Assembly (NCBI GenBank): GCA_039922495.1
Contig: JBDTEO010000019.1
Location: forward strand, 62,001-126,000
Source: JALYYC01 sp039922495
GTDB taxonomy: Bacteria; Chloroflexota; Dormibacteria; CF-121
Length of the DNA stretch: 64,000 nt
Direction: 5' to 3'
The notes under the pieces are model-generated. The model saw only the letters and a list, made by a program, of their open reading frames with translations. It had not been told where the DNA came from and made no database searches. This document shows positions 38,762 to 48,613 of the stretch, in pieces. Made by a program: the position numbers and the translations under genes. Position 1 is the stretch's first letter, and each line of letters begins with the position of its first letter.

Positions 38762-40846
38762 TCAGTCGGAAGTGGCGCCGACTTTCGCCAGCTCGGTCTC
38801 CCGTGATGTGGTCGCCCGCACCGGGATGTGTGAGGTGAACCAGTCGCGGATGGCGCTGAGGCGAATCACGCGTGACCGTGGGTGGCCGCTGCGCGAGAGA
38901 TCGTGGGATTGGCCCTCGAACCGGAGCATCTTGACCTCACGTCCGAGGAGCTTGAGCGCCGTAAACAGCTGCTCAGCCTCGGAGATCGGGCAACGGAGGT
39001 CCTGGTCGCTGTGCAGGATCAGCAACGGAGTGCGCATCTGCTCGACGTAGGTGATCGGCGACCGCGCCATCAGCCAGTCGAGATTCTGCCAGGGGACAGC
39101 GCCGCCCATCAGATCAATGGTCAGCACCCAACCGACGTCGCCGGACCCGAAGATCGAGGCCAGGTTGCTCACGCATCGCATCGTTACCGCGGCCTTGAAC
39201 CGGTCGGTATGGCCGATCGTCCAGTTCGTCATGTAGCCACCGTAGCTGCCGCCGCCGACGCCGAGGCGTTCTGGATCGATCCAGCCTCGGCTGACGGCCG
39301 CGTCCAGGCCGGCCATGATGTCCTTGTAGTCCTGCCCACCCCAGTCGTTGACGACCGCTGCCGAAAACTGGCGACCGTAGCCGGTACTGCCCCGCGGGTT
39401 TATGAAGACGACGGCAAACCCCTGCGCCGCCAGCACCTGAAACTCGAAAAAGAAGCTCCAGCCGTACATCGCCATGGGACCGCCGTGGATCTCGAGGATC
39501 GCGGGGGAGCGGTCATTGCTGGTCGTCTTCGGCCGGATAATCCAGCCCTGGAGGTCCCAGTCGTCGGCCCCCTTAAAACTGAATTCCTCAGGGCGAGCCA
39601 GGTCGACCTCGCGGAAGAGGGCGTCGTTCAGGTTGGTGAGCCGCGCTGGACGGCCATCGGGCAGGTCCTGGACGAAAAGATCTCCCGGTGTCGCCGGGTC
39701 GGAACTTGCCAGCGCGATCCGGTGACATTCGCGGTCCAAACTGAACCCATAGATTCGTTGGTGACCGTCGACGATGACGCGCGGGACTCCGCCGAAGCCC
39801 GGAATCGCGTAGACGAGCGTTGACCCTCGCCCGGATGCCTGTGCATAGACCTCTTTGCCATCGGCTGACCAGGAGAGGCGCGGCCCGTCATGGCCCGCCC
39901 GCACGTCGTCGATGCCCGTGTCGCCGAATGTCGGCAGGAAGTCCCTGGTCAGCACCCTGGGGTGGCCCGCTCCGCTGACCTCGACGACCATGAGGTCTTT
40001 ATAGCCATCCTCCTGGCGACGCCGCGATGCGGTGAACGCGACCTGGCCTCCATCAGGCGACCAGGTGGGTGGTCCCGCGTAGACGGTCTCGTCCGTCAAC
40101 CGCGTGAGCTGCTTCGACGAGAGATCGAGGACCCAGATGTCATTGCCAGGCCAGCTCCAGCGTTCCGCGGTCCGGTCAGAGGTGAAGGCGATCCGTCGGC
40201 CATCCGGCGAGAATGCGGGCGAGCCGTCGTCCCAGTCGCCATCCGTCAGTGACTCGGCTTCGCCGCCCGTCTTCGGGACACGAAAGAGATGGGATCGGCG
40301 TTCGTAGATCCAGCCCTTGCCATCGAGCCGATTCCAGAGCCGGTCAAGCGTGCGCACCGCCGGCACCGGCTGGTCCGTCAGATCGGCATCCGCGGCCTCC
40401 GGGTCTTCAGGTAGCCCAAGCTCGGCGGTATAAACAATCCAGGCGCCATCCGGTGACCAGGTCGGGTCGCCGGCGCCGTCCCTGGCCACGGTGAGCTGAC
40501 GGGCTTCACCGCCATCGGCGGGCATCACCCACAGCTGTGGCTTGCCGACCCCGCGATCGCGTTCCGCCCTGTTCTTGGGTTTGAGCTCGCCCACGGGACC
40601 CCGGACGAAGGCGAGTGAGCGGCCGTCCGGCGACCATCGCGGCGCGGTGTCGTTGTCGCCGGCAGTATAGCGGCGCGGTTCACGCTGGCCGGCAACGTCC
40701 ACGACCCAGATCGACCGGTGATATTCGTAGGTGTTCCGATCGATCTCGACCATCACGTAGGCGATCAGTTCGCCGATCGGCGTGATTTGTGGATCCTCGA
40801 TGAGCCTGATTGCGTACAGATCCTCCGGCTCGAACGAGCGTGGCAT
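38762..40846 (-). CDS. S9-family prolyl oligopeptidase-like serine peptidase
   Basis: A 694-residue peptidase. Residues ~1-410 form a TolB/WD40-like beta-propeller (repeated SPDGRxxAF, WSPDG and similar motifs). The C-terminal alpha/beta-hydrolase has a catalytic serine at about residue 534 (GGSYGGYMTNW), Asp near 613 (HSDQDLRCP) and His near 648 (GQSHDLSRSG). It resembles acylaminoacyl-peptidase/dipeptidyl-peptidase types that trim small peptides in the cytoplasm. There is no signal peptide. AAGGGGG precedes the ATG. It is convergent with rtcB and divergent from the VOC gene. Confidence 0.93.
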   Translation of the reverse strand: MPRSFEPEDLYAIRLIEDPQITPIGELIAYVMVEIDRNTYEYHRSIWVVDVAGQREPRRYTAGDNDTAPRWSPDGRSLAFVRGPVGELKPKNRAERDRGVGKPQLWVMPADGGEARQLTVARDGAGDPTWSPDGAWIVYTAELGLPEDPEAADADLTDQPVPAVRTLDRLWNRLDGKGWIYERRSHLFRVPKTGGEAESLTDGDWDDGSPAFSPDGRRIAFTSDRTAERWSWPGNDIWVLDLSSKQLTRLTDETVYAGPPTWSPDGGQVAFTASRRRQEDGYKDLMVVEVSGAGHPRVLTRDFLPTFGDTGIDDVRAGHDGPRLSWSADGKEVYAQASGRGSTLVYAIPGFGGVPRVIVDGHQRIYGFSLDRECHRIALASSDPATPGDLFVQDLPDGRPARLTNLNDALFREVDLARPEEFSFKGADDWDLQGWIIRPKTTSNDRSPAILEIHGGPMAMYGWSFFFEFQVLAAQGFAVVFINPRGSTGYGRQFSAAVVNDWGGQDYKDIMAGLDAAVSRGWIDPERLGVGGGSYGGYMTNWTIGHTDRFKAAVTMRCVSNLASIFGSGDVGWVLTIDLMGGAVPWQNLDWLMARSPITYVEQMRTPLLILHSDQDLRCPISEAEQLFTALKLLGREVKMLRFEGQSHDLSRSGHPRSRVIRLSAIRDWFTSHIPVRATTSRETELAKVGATSD

Positions 40847-40917
40847 TTGGGATCCCCCTTTTTGGGTGGTGACGACCTCTCAGGCTAACAGCGGCGGTTG
40901 CGCTAGGCTCAAAGGGC

Positions 40918-41283
40918 ATGCCGCTGCGCTGGTCCAACATCATGATCGACTGCGGCGACCCGGAACGGGTGGCCCGCTTCTGGAGCCAGGCGCTGGAGCT
41001 GAAGCTCAACGGACCGCAGGACGGCGAATGGTGGCTCGAGCCGGGCGGCGATCATCCGGACATCCTCTTTCTGCAGGTGCCGGAGGCCAAATCGGTCAAA
41101 AACCGGGTCCATCTCGACCTCAGGCCGGGCGACCAGTTGGCGGAGGTGGAGCGGTTGCTCGGGCTGGGCGCGCGTAGGATCGACATCGGCCAGCGGGATG
41201 TGACCTGGGTGGTGATGGCCGACCCGGAGGGCAACGAGTTCTGCGTCCTGCGGCCCGACCCGCCGGGGCCGGTGACGCCCTGA
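40918..41283 (+). CDS. VOC-superfamily (glyoxalase-like) protein
   Basis: A 121-residue single-module VOC protein: MIDCGDPERVARFWSQAL opens the first beta-alpha-beta-beta-beta unit, NRVHLDLRPGDQ the second, and DPEGNEFCVLRP closes it with the metal-site Glu position. These proteins include glyoxalases, dioxygenases and antibiotic-resistance proteins; this one resembles the glyoxalase-like domain group of unknown substrate. Its stop codon shares a base with the start of a possible tiny membrane peptide. Confidence 0.85.
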   Translation: MPLRWSNIMIDCGDPERVARFWSQALELKLNGPQDGEWWLEPGGDHPDILFLQVPEAKSVKNRVHLDLRPGDQLAEVERLLGLGARRIDIGQRDVTWVVMADPEGNEFCVLRPDPPGPVTP

Positions 41284-41354
41284 TGGCCGGCGTGGCCCTG
41301 CTCGGGATCGTCATCGCGGTTGCGGTCGTCGCCCCCATCCTGTCGAACCGCTAG
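41283..41354 (+). CDS. Possible 23-residue single-helix membrane peptide
   Basis: The sequence TGATG couples the VOC stop to an ATG that opens a 23-residue frame, MAGVALLGIVIAVAVVAPIL followed by SNR: a single hydrophobic helix with a short basic tail. The tight coupling and clean helix are the only support. It ends eight bases before the rpsL promoter. It might be a chance frame. Confidence 0.35.
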   Translation: MAGVALLGIVIAVAVVAPILSNR

Positions 41355-41362
41355 CTCCCAGT

Positions 41363-41392
41363 TTGACAGGGAAGCGTCAGCGGCCGTAGAAT
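41363..41392 (+). promoter_or_regulatory. Promoter for the str-S10-spc-alpha operon
   Basis: TTGACA and TAGAAT separated by 18 bases, each with at most one departure from consensus. The predicted start near 41399 gives a leader of about 30 bases before rpsL. It is the only clear promoter I find before the long translation-machinery run. Confidence 0.75.
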
Positions 41393-41427
41393 ACCCCTTC
41401 GCGCCCTCAAAAGCGCGTGAATACACT

Positions 41428-41814
41428 ATGCCCACGATTTCACAGCTGATCCGCTATGGCCGCAAGCCCCTGGTCAAGAAGACCAAGGCTCCGGCGCTGC
41501 AGAGCTCGCCGCAGCGACGGGGTGTTTGCGTGCGCGTCTACACCACCACGCCAAAGAAGCCCAACTCGGCCCTTCGCAAGGTGGCCCGCGTCCGCCTGAC
41601 CTCGCGCCAGGAGGTCACCGCCTATATCCCCGGGATTGGGCACAATCTGCAGGAGCACTCGGTGGTGCTGATCCGCGGCGGCCGCGTCAAGGACCTCCCC
41701 GGCGTGCGCTACCACGTCGTCCGCGGCACGCTCGACACGGCCGGCGCTAAGGGGCGCAAGCAGGGTCGGTCGAAGTACGGCGCCAAGCGCGAAAAGGCGA
41801 AGAAGGCCTCCTAA
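41428..41814 (+). CDS. rpsL: 30S ribosomal protein S12
   Basis: 128 residues. It contains TTTPKKPNSALRKVARVRLT and GGRVKDLPGVRYHVVRGTLD, with lysines at both classical streptomycin-resistance positions, so it is wild-type-like. S12 sits at the decoding centre. The ATG at 41428 lacks a Shine-Dalgarno sequence, and the leader is only ~30 bases. A longer frame exists upstream but crosses the promoter. It is followed by rpsG with a one-base overlap. Confidence 0.97.
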   Translation: MPTISQLIRYGRKPLVKKTKAPALQSSPQRRGVCVRVYTTTPKKPNSALRKVARVRLTSRQEVTAYIPGIGHNLQEHSVVLIRGGRVKDLPGVRYHVVRGTLDTAGAKGRKQGRSKYGAKREKAKKAS

Positions 41815-42284
41815 TGCCGAGACGGGCCCGTATTCAAAAACGTATCATCCTGCCCGACCCCGTGTACACACACGAGGGCGTAGCGAAGTTCGTCAACGTC
41901 GTCATGCAGCGCGGCAAGCGCAGCACGGCCGAACGGGTCGTTTATGGCTCCCTCGACCGGATCCGGACGGTCTCCAAGAAGGACCCGATTGAGATCTTCG
42001 ACCTGGCGCTGAAAAACGCCACCCCGGTCCTGGAAGTCAAGCCACGCCGGATCGGTGGCGCCACCTACCAGGTCCCGGTCGAGATCAAGCCCGAGCGCCG
42101 TTCCGCGCTCGCGCGCCGCTGGATCGTTCGCTTTGCCCGGGCTCGGTCCGGCAAGTCGATGCAGGAGAAGCTCGCCGGCGAGCTGATGGACGCCGCCAAC
42201 GGGGTGGGCGCCACCATCAAGCGGCGCGAGGAAACCCACAAGATGGCCGAGAGCAACAAGGCCTTCAGCCACTTCCGGTACTGA
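41814..42284 (+). CDS. rpsG: 30S ribosomal protein S7
   Basis: 156 residues, the usual Gram-positive length. FVNVVMQRGKRSTAERVVYG and RRIGGATYQVPVEI are signature segments, and RREETHKMAESNKAFSHFRY closes it. It nucleates 30S head assembly by binding the 3' domain of 16S rRNA, and in some bacteria represses this operon. Its start overlaps the rpsL stop (TAATG). Confidence 0.97.
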   Translation: MPRRARIQKRIILPDPVYTHEGVAKFVNVVMQRGKRSTAERVVYGSLDRIRTVSKKDPIEIFDLALKNATPVLEVKPRRIGGATYQVPVEIKPERRSALARRWIVRFARARSGKSMQEKLAGELMDAANGVGATIKRREETHKMAESNKAFSHFRY

Positions 42285-42287
42285 GCC

Positions 42288-44381
42288 ATGCCTGAAGCCA
42301 AGGTCAACGCCCGCAAGTACCAGCTTGATACCGTCCGGAACATCGGCATCATGGCCCACATCGATGCCGGGAAAACGACGACGACCGAGCGCATCCTCTA
42401 TTACACGGGCCGGATCCACAAGATGGGCGAGGTCCACGAGGGCGCGGCCACGATGGACTGGATGGTCCAGGAGCAGGAGCGTGGCATCACGATCACCTCA
42501 GCCGCCACGGCGGCCACCTGGCGGGGCTACCATATCAACATTATCGACACACCCGGGCACGTAGACTTCACCGTCGAGGTCGAGCGCAGCCTGCGCGTGC
42601 TGGACGGCGCCGTCGCCGTCTTCGACGCCGTGGCCGGGGTCGAGCCCCAGTCCGAAACCGTCTGGCGGCAGGCCGACCGGTACGAGGTTCCCCGGATCGC
42701 CTTCATCAACAAGATGGACCGCATGGGCGCCGACTTCTTTATGGCATACAAGTCGATCCGCGAGCGCCTGGGGGCCAACGCGGTGCCGATCCAGCTCCCG
42801 ATCGGCAGCGAGGACGGCTTCGAGGGCATGGTCGACCTGATCAACAAGGTCGCCATCATGTACACCGACGACCTCGGCACCACGATCGAGACCGAGGAGG
42901 TCCCCGCCGCGATGCGCGAGCAGGTCGAGATGTACCACAAGCAGCTGGTCGAAGCGGTCGCCGAGTTCGACGACGCGCTGCTGCACAAGTACCTGGAAGA
43001 CGAGCCGATCAGTGGCAAGGAGATCGTCGCCGCCATCCGCAAGGGCACCGTCGCCGGCAAATTCGTGCCGGTCCTCTGCGGCGCGGCCCTGCGCAACCGC
43101 GGCGTCCAGCCGATGCTCGACGCCATCGTCGATTTCCTGCCGTCCCCGCTCGACAAGCTCGGCGTCGAAGGGATCAACCCCAAGAACAGCGAGCCGGAGC
43201 GGCGCAAGCCCTCGGACAGCCAGCCCTTCGCCGGCCTGGCGTTCAAGATTGCCACCGACCCGTACGTGGGCAAACTGACCTTCTTCCGCGTCTACGCGGG
43301 GACGCTCAAGTCCGGGTCGTACGTCTGGAACGCGACGCGCGGGACCAAGGAGCGGGTCGGCCGCATCCTGCAAATGCACGCCAACCACCGGGAGGAGATC
43401 CCCGAGGTGTACGCCGGCGACATCGCCGCGGCCATTGGTCTGAAATCCACCACGACGGGCGATACCCTCTCCGACGAGGACAACCCGATCCTGCTCGAGT
43501 CGATCGTCTTCCCCGAGCCGGTCATCAGTGTCGCCATCGAACCCCGCACCAAGGCGGACCAGGAGAAGATGGGCCAGGCGCTGGCCAAGCTGGCCGAAGA
43601 GGATCCGACCTTCAAGGTCCGCACCGACGAGGAAACCGCCCAGACCATCATCGCCGGCATGGGCGAGCTCCATCTCGAGATCATCGTCGACCGGATGCTG
43701 CGCGAGTTCGCGGTCGATGCCAACGTGGGCAAGCCGCAGGTCGCCTACCGCGAGACGATCAAGCGCAAGGCCCACGGAGTCGGCCGCTTCATCCGCCAGT
43801 CGGGTGGGCGCGGCCAGTACGGCCATGCCGAGATCGACATCGAGCCCAACGAGCAGGGCAAGGGTTTCGAGTTCGTCAACAAGATCGTCGGCGGCTCGAT
43901 TCCCAAGGAGTATCACTCCGCGGTGGAGAAGGGCATCATCCAGGCGCTCAACAGCGGCGTGATGGCCGGCTACCCGGTGGTGGACGTGAAGGCGACCCTG
44001 GTCGATGGCTCCTACCACGAGGTCGACTCCAACGAGATGGCATTCACCATCGCCGGCTCGATGGCCGCCAAGGATGGCATGCAGAAGGGCCAGCCGGCGC
44101 TGCTGGAGCCGGTGATGAAGGTCGAGGTCGTGATGCCCGAGGAGTTCATGGGCGAGATCCTCGGTGACCTCAGCGCGCGGCGCGGCCAGATCCTGGGGAT
44201 GGAAGGTCGCACCACGATGCAGGTGGTCAAGGCCTATGTGCCCCTCGGCAACATGTTCGGCTATGCGACCGATCTGCGGTCCAAGACCCAGGGTCGTGCC
44301 GTCTACAGCATGGAGTTTCACCACTATCAAGACGTCCCGAAGTCAATTGCGGAAGAAATCGTTGCCAAGTCCCGAGCGTAG
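42288..44381 (+). CDS. fusA: Elongation factor G
   Basis: 697 residues with the five-domain EF-G layout. GTPase motifs are intact: G1 AHIDAGKTTTTERI, G3 DTPGHVDFT, G4 NKMDRMG. The switch I segment is present (GITITSAAT). Domain IV and V segments include GRGQYGHAEIDIEP and ARRGQILGMEGR. EF-G drives translocation and, with RRF, ribosome recycling. It is a single-copy canonical type by sequence and lies between rpsG and tuf as in most bacteria. Confidence 0.98.
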   Translation: MPEAKVNARKYQLDTVRNIGIMAHIDAGKTTTTERILYYTGRIHKMGEVHEGAATMDWMVQEQERGITITSAATAATWRGYHINIIDTPGHVDFTVEVERSLRVLDGAVAVFDAVAGVEPQSETVWRQADRYEVPRIAFINKMDRMGADFFMAYKSIRERLGANAVPIQLPIGSEDGFEGMVDLINKVAIMYTDDLGTTIETEEVPAAMREQVEMYHKQLVEAVAEFDDALLHKYLEDEPISGKEIVAAIRKGTVAGKFVPVLCGAALRNRGVQPMLDAIVDFLPSPLDKLGVEGINPKNSEPERRKPSDSQPFAGLAFKIATDPYVGKLTFFRVYAGTLKSGSYVWNATRGTKERVGRILQMHANHREEIPEVYAGDIAAAIGLKSTTTGDTLSDEDNPILLESIVFPEPVISVAIEPRTKADQEKMGQALAKLAEEDPTFKVRTDEETAQTIIAGMGELHLEIIVDRMLREFAVDANVGKPQVAYRETIKRKAHGVGRFIRQSGGRGQYGHAEIDIEPNEQGKGFEFVNKIVGGSIPKEYHSAVEKGIIQALNSGVMAGYPVVDVKATLVDGSYHEVDSNEMAFTIAGSMAAKDGMQKGQPALLEPVMKVEVVMPEEFMGEILGDLSARRGQILGMEGRTTMQVVKAYVPLGNMFGYATDLRSKTQGRAVYSMEFHHYQDVPKSIAEEIVAKSRA

Positions 44382-44405
44382 GGAGGATTCGAACAAGGAG
44401 TAAGA

Positions 44406-45590
<1,185 letters not shown>

Positions 45591-45593
45591 GTA

Positions 45594-45899
45594 GTGGCGC
45601 AAAAGATCCGGATCCGGCTGAAGGCCTACGATCACCGCGTCCTCGACCAGGCCGCGGAAAAGATCGTTGACACCGCGCGCCGAACGAACGCGTCGACAGC
45701 CGGACCCATCCCGCTGCCCACCGAGATCAACAAGTGGACGGTGATCCGTTCGCCGTTCATCGACAAAGACTCACGTGAGCAGTTCGAGATGCGGACCCAC
45801 AAGCGGATCATCGACATCCTCGACCCCAATCCGAAAGTGGTGGACGCGCTGATGCGGCTCAACCTGCCGTCCGGCGTGAACATCGAGATCAAGCTCTAA
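45594..45899 (+). CDS. rpsJ: 30S ribosomal protein S10
   Basis: 101 residues, normal length. KIRIRLKAYDHRVLDQAAEK and the loop TAGPIPLPTEINKWTVIRSP identify it. S10 is part of the 30S head and also partners NusB and NusG in antitermination. It starts with GTG and lacks an obvious ribosome site, so it depends on coupling to tuf. It is the first gene of the S10 block. Confidence 0.96.
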   Translation: MAQKIRIRLKAYDHRVLDQAAEKIVDTARRTNASTAGPIPLPTEINKWTVIRSPFIDKDSREQFEMRTHKRIIDILDPNPKVVDALMRLNLPSGVNIEIKL

Positions 45900-45903
45900 G
45901 GCC

Positions 45904-46545
45904 ATGGCTACCAAGGGACTGCTCGCCAGGAAGATCGGGATGACGCAGGTGTTCACCGACAAGGGGGAGCTCCTGCCCGTCACCGTGCTCGAGGCGGGCC
46001 CCTGCGTCGTGGTCGGGCTTCGTGCCGTGCCGAAGCACGGCTATGGCGCGGTGCAGCTCGGTTTTGGCGAGGCGCGCGAGAAGCGGATGACCAAGCCCGC
46101 GATCGGGCACTTCAAGAAAGCCGGGGTCCCCATCCACCAGCACCTCCGCGAGATCCGCCTGAAGGATGTGACCTACGAGGTCGGCCAGGCGCTGAAGGCG
46201 GATGTCTTCAAGGCCGGTGAGCTGGTGGATATCACCGGCACCTCCCAGGGCAAGGGTTTCTCGGGCCAGCACAAGCGGCACCACTTCGGCCGCGGCCCGG
46301 TCACCCATGGCTCGCACAACATCAAGCAACCAGGCTCGATCGGCTCCTCGTCGACGCCGTCACGCGTCTATAAAGGGATGCGGATGGCCGGCCAGCTGGG
46401 CAACGTACAGCGGACCACCAAGCACCTCAAGGTGGTCCGAGTCGATGTCGACCGCAACCTGCTGCTGGTCAATGGCGACGTCCCCGGCCACAAGAACAGC
46501 GTCGTGCTGGTGAAGGACTCGCTCCGCCAGCCGAAGGGGAAATAA
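45904..46545 (+). CDS. rplC: 50S ribosomal protein L3
   Basis: 213 residues. The start GLLARKIGMTQVFTDKGELL, the extended loop GKGFSGQHKRHHFGRGPVTH and the MAGQLGNVQRTTKHLKVV block are typical. L3 binds near the 3' end of 23S rRNA and reaches toward the peptidyl-transferase centre. Length is normal. rplD starts directly after its stop codon. Confidence 0.97.
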   Translation: MATKGLLARKIGMTQVFTDKGELLPVTVLEAGPCVVVGLRAVPKHGYGAVQLGFGEAREKRMTKPAIGHFKKAGVPIHQHLREIRLKDVTYEVGQALKADVFKAGELVDITGTSQGKGFSGQHKRHHFGRGPVTHGSHNIKQPGSIGSSSTPSRVYKGMRMAGQLGNVQRTTKHLKVVRVDVDRNLLLVNGDVPGHKNSVVLVKDSLRQPKGK

Positions 46546-47184
46546 ATGGCGGATTCCCAGAAGCAAACCGTGGCGGTCTTCGACCGCGAAGGCAAGGAAA
46601 CCGGCCAGGTCGAGCTGCCGGTGTCGATCTTTGGCGCCCCCGTCAACGAGGCCCTGCTCCACCAGGCGTTGACGCGCCAGCAGGCCAACGAGCGGCAGGG
46701 GACCCACCAGACGAAGACCCGCGGTGATGTCTCGGGCGGCGGCAAGAAACCCTGGAAGCAGAAGGGCACCGGTCGCGCCCGCCAGGGCAGCACGCGCGCC
46801 CCGCAGTGGCGGCATGGCGGCGTGGTCTTCGGGCCGCACCCGCACAGCTACGAGCACAAGATGCCCCGCAAGCAGCGGCGGCTGGCGCTTCGCGCCGCCC
46901 TGTCGGCGAAGTTCCAGGACGGGGCCGTCCGCGTGGTTGAGGAGATCACCCTGGAGGCGCCGAAGACGCAGACGATGGCCGCGCTCTTCGCCGAGATGGA
47001 TGCCGGCCTTCGGATTCTGTTCGTGCTGCCCGAACACGACCAGGTGCTGGAGAAGTCGACCCGCAACCTGGTGGCCGTCAAGACGATCCTCGGCTCGAAC
47101 CTGAACGTCGAGGATGTCCTGAGCGCCGACACGATCGTGCTTACCCGAGCCGCGGTCACGCTGGTGGAGGAGTGGTTGGCATGA
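46546..47184 (+). CDS. rplD: 50S ribosomal protein L4
   Basis: 212 residues. The exit-tunnel loop GGGKKPWKQKGTGRARQGST and the later RQALRAALSAKF-like segment are clear. L4 lines the narrow part of the peptide tunnel, where macrolide-resistance changes occur. In some bacteria it regulates the S10 operon, but no S10-leader structure is evident here. Its stop overlaps the rplW start (ATGA). Confidence 0.97.
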   Translation: MADSQKQTVAVFDREGKETGQVELPVSIFGAPVNEALLHQALTRQQANERQGTHQTKTRGDVSGGGKKPWKQKGTGRARQGSTRAPQWRHGGVVFGPHPHSYEHKMPRKQRRLALRAALSAKFQDGAVRVVEEITLEAPKTQTMAALFAEMDAGLRILFVLPEHDQVLEKSTRNLVAVKTILGSNLNVEDVLSADTIVLTRAAVTLVEEWLA

Positions 47185-47471
47185 GAGGAGCCATCGAGGT
47201 GGTCCAGCGGCCCCTCATCAGCGAGAAGAGCTACGCCGCCATGGCGACGGGCAAGTACCTCTTCCGGGTGCATCCCCGCGCCACCAAGACCGAGATCGCG
47301 ATGGCGATCACCGAGGCCTTTAAGGTCGACGTGGTTGGCGTCAATACCATGCACGTTCGCGGCAAGGAACGCCGCCGTGGTCGGACCCATGGATTTCAGT
47401 CGAACTGGAAGAAGGCGATTGTCACGCTCGCCGAGGGTCAGAAGATCGAAAGCATGTTCCAGGGTGTCTAA
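47181..47471 (+). CDS. rplW: 50S ribosomal protein L23
   Basis: 96 residues from ATG at 47181, chosen over GTG at 47172 because GGAGGAG is well placed and the ATG overlaps the rplD stop. VVQRPLISEKSYAAMATGKY and KVDVVGVNTMHVRGKERRRG are typical. L23 lies at the tunnel exit and docks trigger factor and SRP. Normal length. Confidence 0.95.
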   Translation: MRGAIEVVQRPLISEKSYAAMATGKYLFRVHPRATKTEIAMAITEAFKVDVVGVNTMHVRGKERRRGRTHGFQSNWKKAIVTLAEGQKIESMFQGV

Positions 47472-47474
47472 CCA

Positions 47475-48320
47475 ATGCCGGTAAAGAAGTACAAGCCGAC
47501 CTCCCCCGGGCGCCGCTTCATGTCGGTCAGCGCCTTTGACGACCTCACGCCCGGCAAGAAGGCGGAGAAGTCGCTGCAGGTGTCGCTCAAGAAGAACGCC
47601 GGGCGCAACGCCCAGGGCAAACTGACCGTGCGCCACCAGGGCGGCGGTCACCGCAAGCTCTACCGCGTGATCGACTTCAAGCGGAGCAAGCGCGGCATTC
47701 CGGCGACGGTGACGGCCGTGGAGTACGACCCGAATCGCAGCGCGCGGATCGCCTTGCTGACCTACGCTGACGGCGAGAAGCGCTACATCCTGGCGCCGGT
47801 GGGCCTGACGGTCGGAGAGAAGGTGGCCTGCGGGCCCGAGGCGGACATCAAGCCCGGCAATGCTCTGCCGCTGATCAATATCCCGGTCGGGACGATGGTC
47901 CACAACATCGAGCTGCAGCCCGGCCGCGGAGGCCAGATCGTTCGCTCCGCCGGCATGACCGCCCAGCTGCTCGCTCGGGAGGGCGCGCACGCCCAGATCC
48001 GGATGCCGTCGGGAGAGATGCGTCTGGTGCCGGTCGAGTGTTACGCCACGATCGGCCAGGTGGGCAACGTCGAGCATGAGAACGAGAATGTCGGCAAGGC
48101 GGGCAAGAGCCGCTGGCGCGGGAAGCGTCCCGCCGTTCGCGGCATGAGCATGAACCCCTTCGACCACCCCCACGGCGGTGGTGAAGGCCGCTCCGGTGCT
48201 GGCGGGCATCCGCAGACGCCCTGGGGCAAGCCGACGCTGGGGTATCGCACCCGCCGCAACAAGAAGACCAAGAACATGATCGTTCGCCGCCGGCCAAGCA
48301 AGCGGAAGAGCAAGGGATAA
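47475..48320 (+). CDS. rplB: 50S ribosomal protein L2
   Basis: 281 residues. GRNAQGKLTVRHQGGGHRKL near the N-terminus and the C-terminal GMSMNPFDHPHGGGEGRSGA, which carries the conserved His near the peptidyl-transferase centre, are intact. L2 is needed for subunit joining. Length is slightly above E. coli (273). rpsS begins four bases later. Confidence 0.97.
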   Translation: MPVKKYKPTSPGRRFMSVSAFDDLTPGKKAEKSLQVSLKKNAGRNAQGKLTVRHQGGGHRKLYRVIDFKRSKRGIPATVTAVEYDPNRSARIALLTYADGEKRYILAPVGLTVGEKVACGPEADIKPGNALPLINIPVGTMVHNIELQPGRGGQIVRSAGMTAQLLAREGAHAQIRMPSGEMRLVPVECYATIGQVGNVEHENENVGKAGKSRWRGKRPAVRGMSMNPFDHPHGGGEGRSGAGGHPQTPWGKPTLGYRTRRNKKTKNMIVRRRPSKRKSKG

Positions 48321-48323
48321 GAA

Positions 48324-48608
48324 ATGAGTCGGTCAACAAAGAAAGGTCCATACATCCATCCGTCGCTGATGAAGAAGGTCGTTGCCATGAATCAGCAGAA
48401 GGAAAAGAAGGTCATCAAGACCTGGTCGCGGGACTCGAGCGTGTTCCCGGAGATGCTCGGGCATACGATCGCGATCCACGATGGGAAGAAGCACGTGCCG
48501 ATCTTCATCACCGAGAACATGGTCGGGCACCTGCTGGGCGAGTTCGCGCCAACCCGTCGATTCCGGGCGCATGGCCATCACACCGAGAAATCGACGGCGG
48601 TGAAATAG
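48324..48608 (+). CDS. rpsS: 30S ribosomal protein S19
   Basis: 94 residues, family norm. SRSTKKGPYIHPSLMKKV, SVFPEMLGHTIAIHDGKKHV and GEFAPTRRFRAHG identify it. S19 binds the 30S head with S13 and contacts A-site tRNA. It is followed five bases later by rplV. Confidence 0.97.
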   Translation: MSRSTKKGPYIHPSLMKKVVAMNQQKEKKVIKTWSRDSSVFPEMLGHTIAIHDGKKHVPIFITENMVGHLLGEFAPTRRFRAHGHHTEKSTAVK

Positions 48609-48613
48609 GGGAC

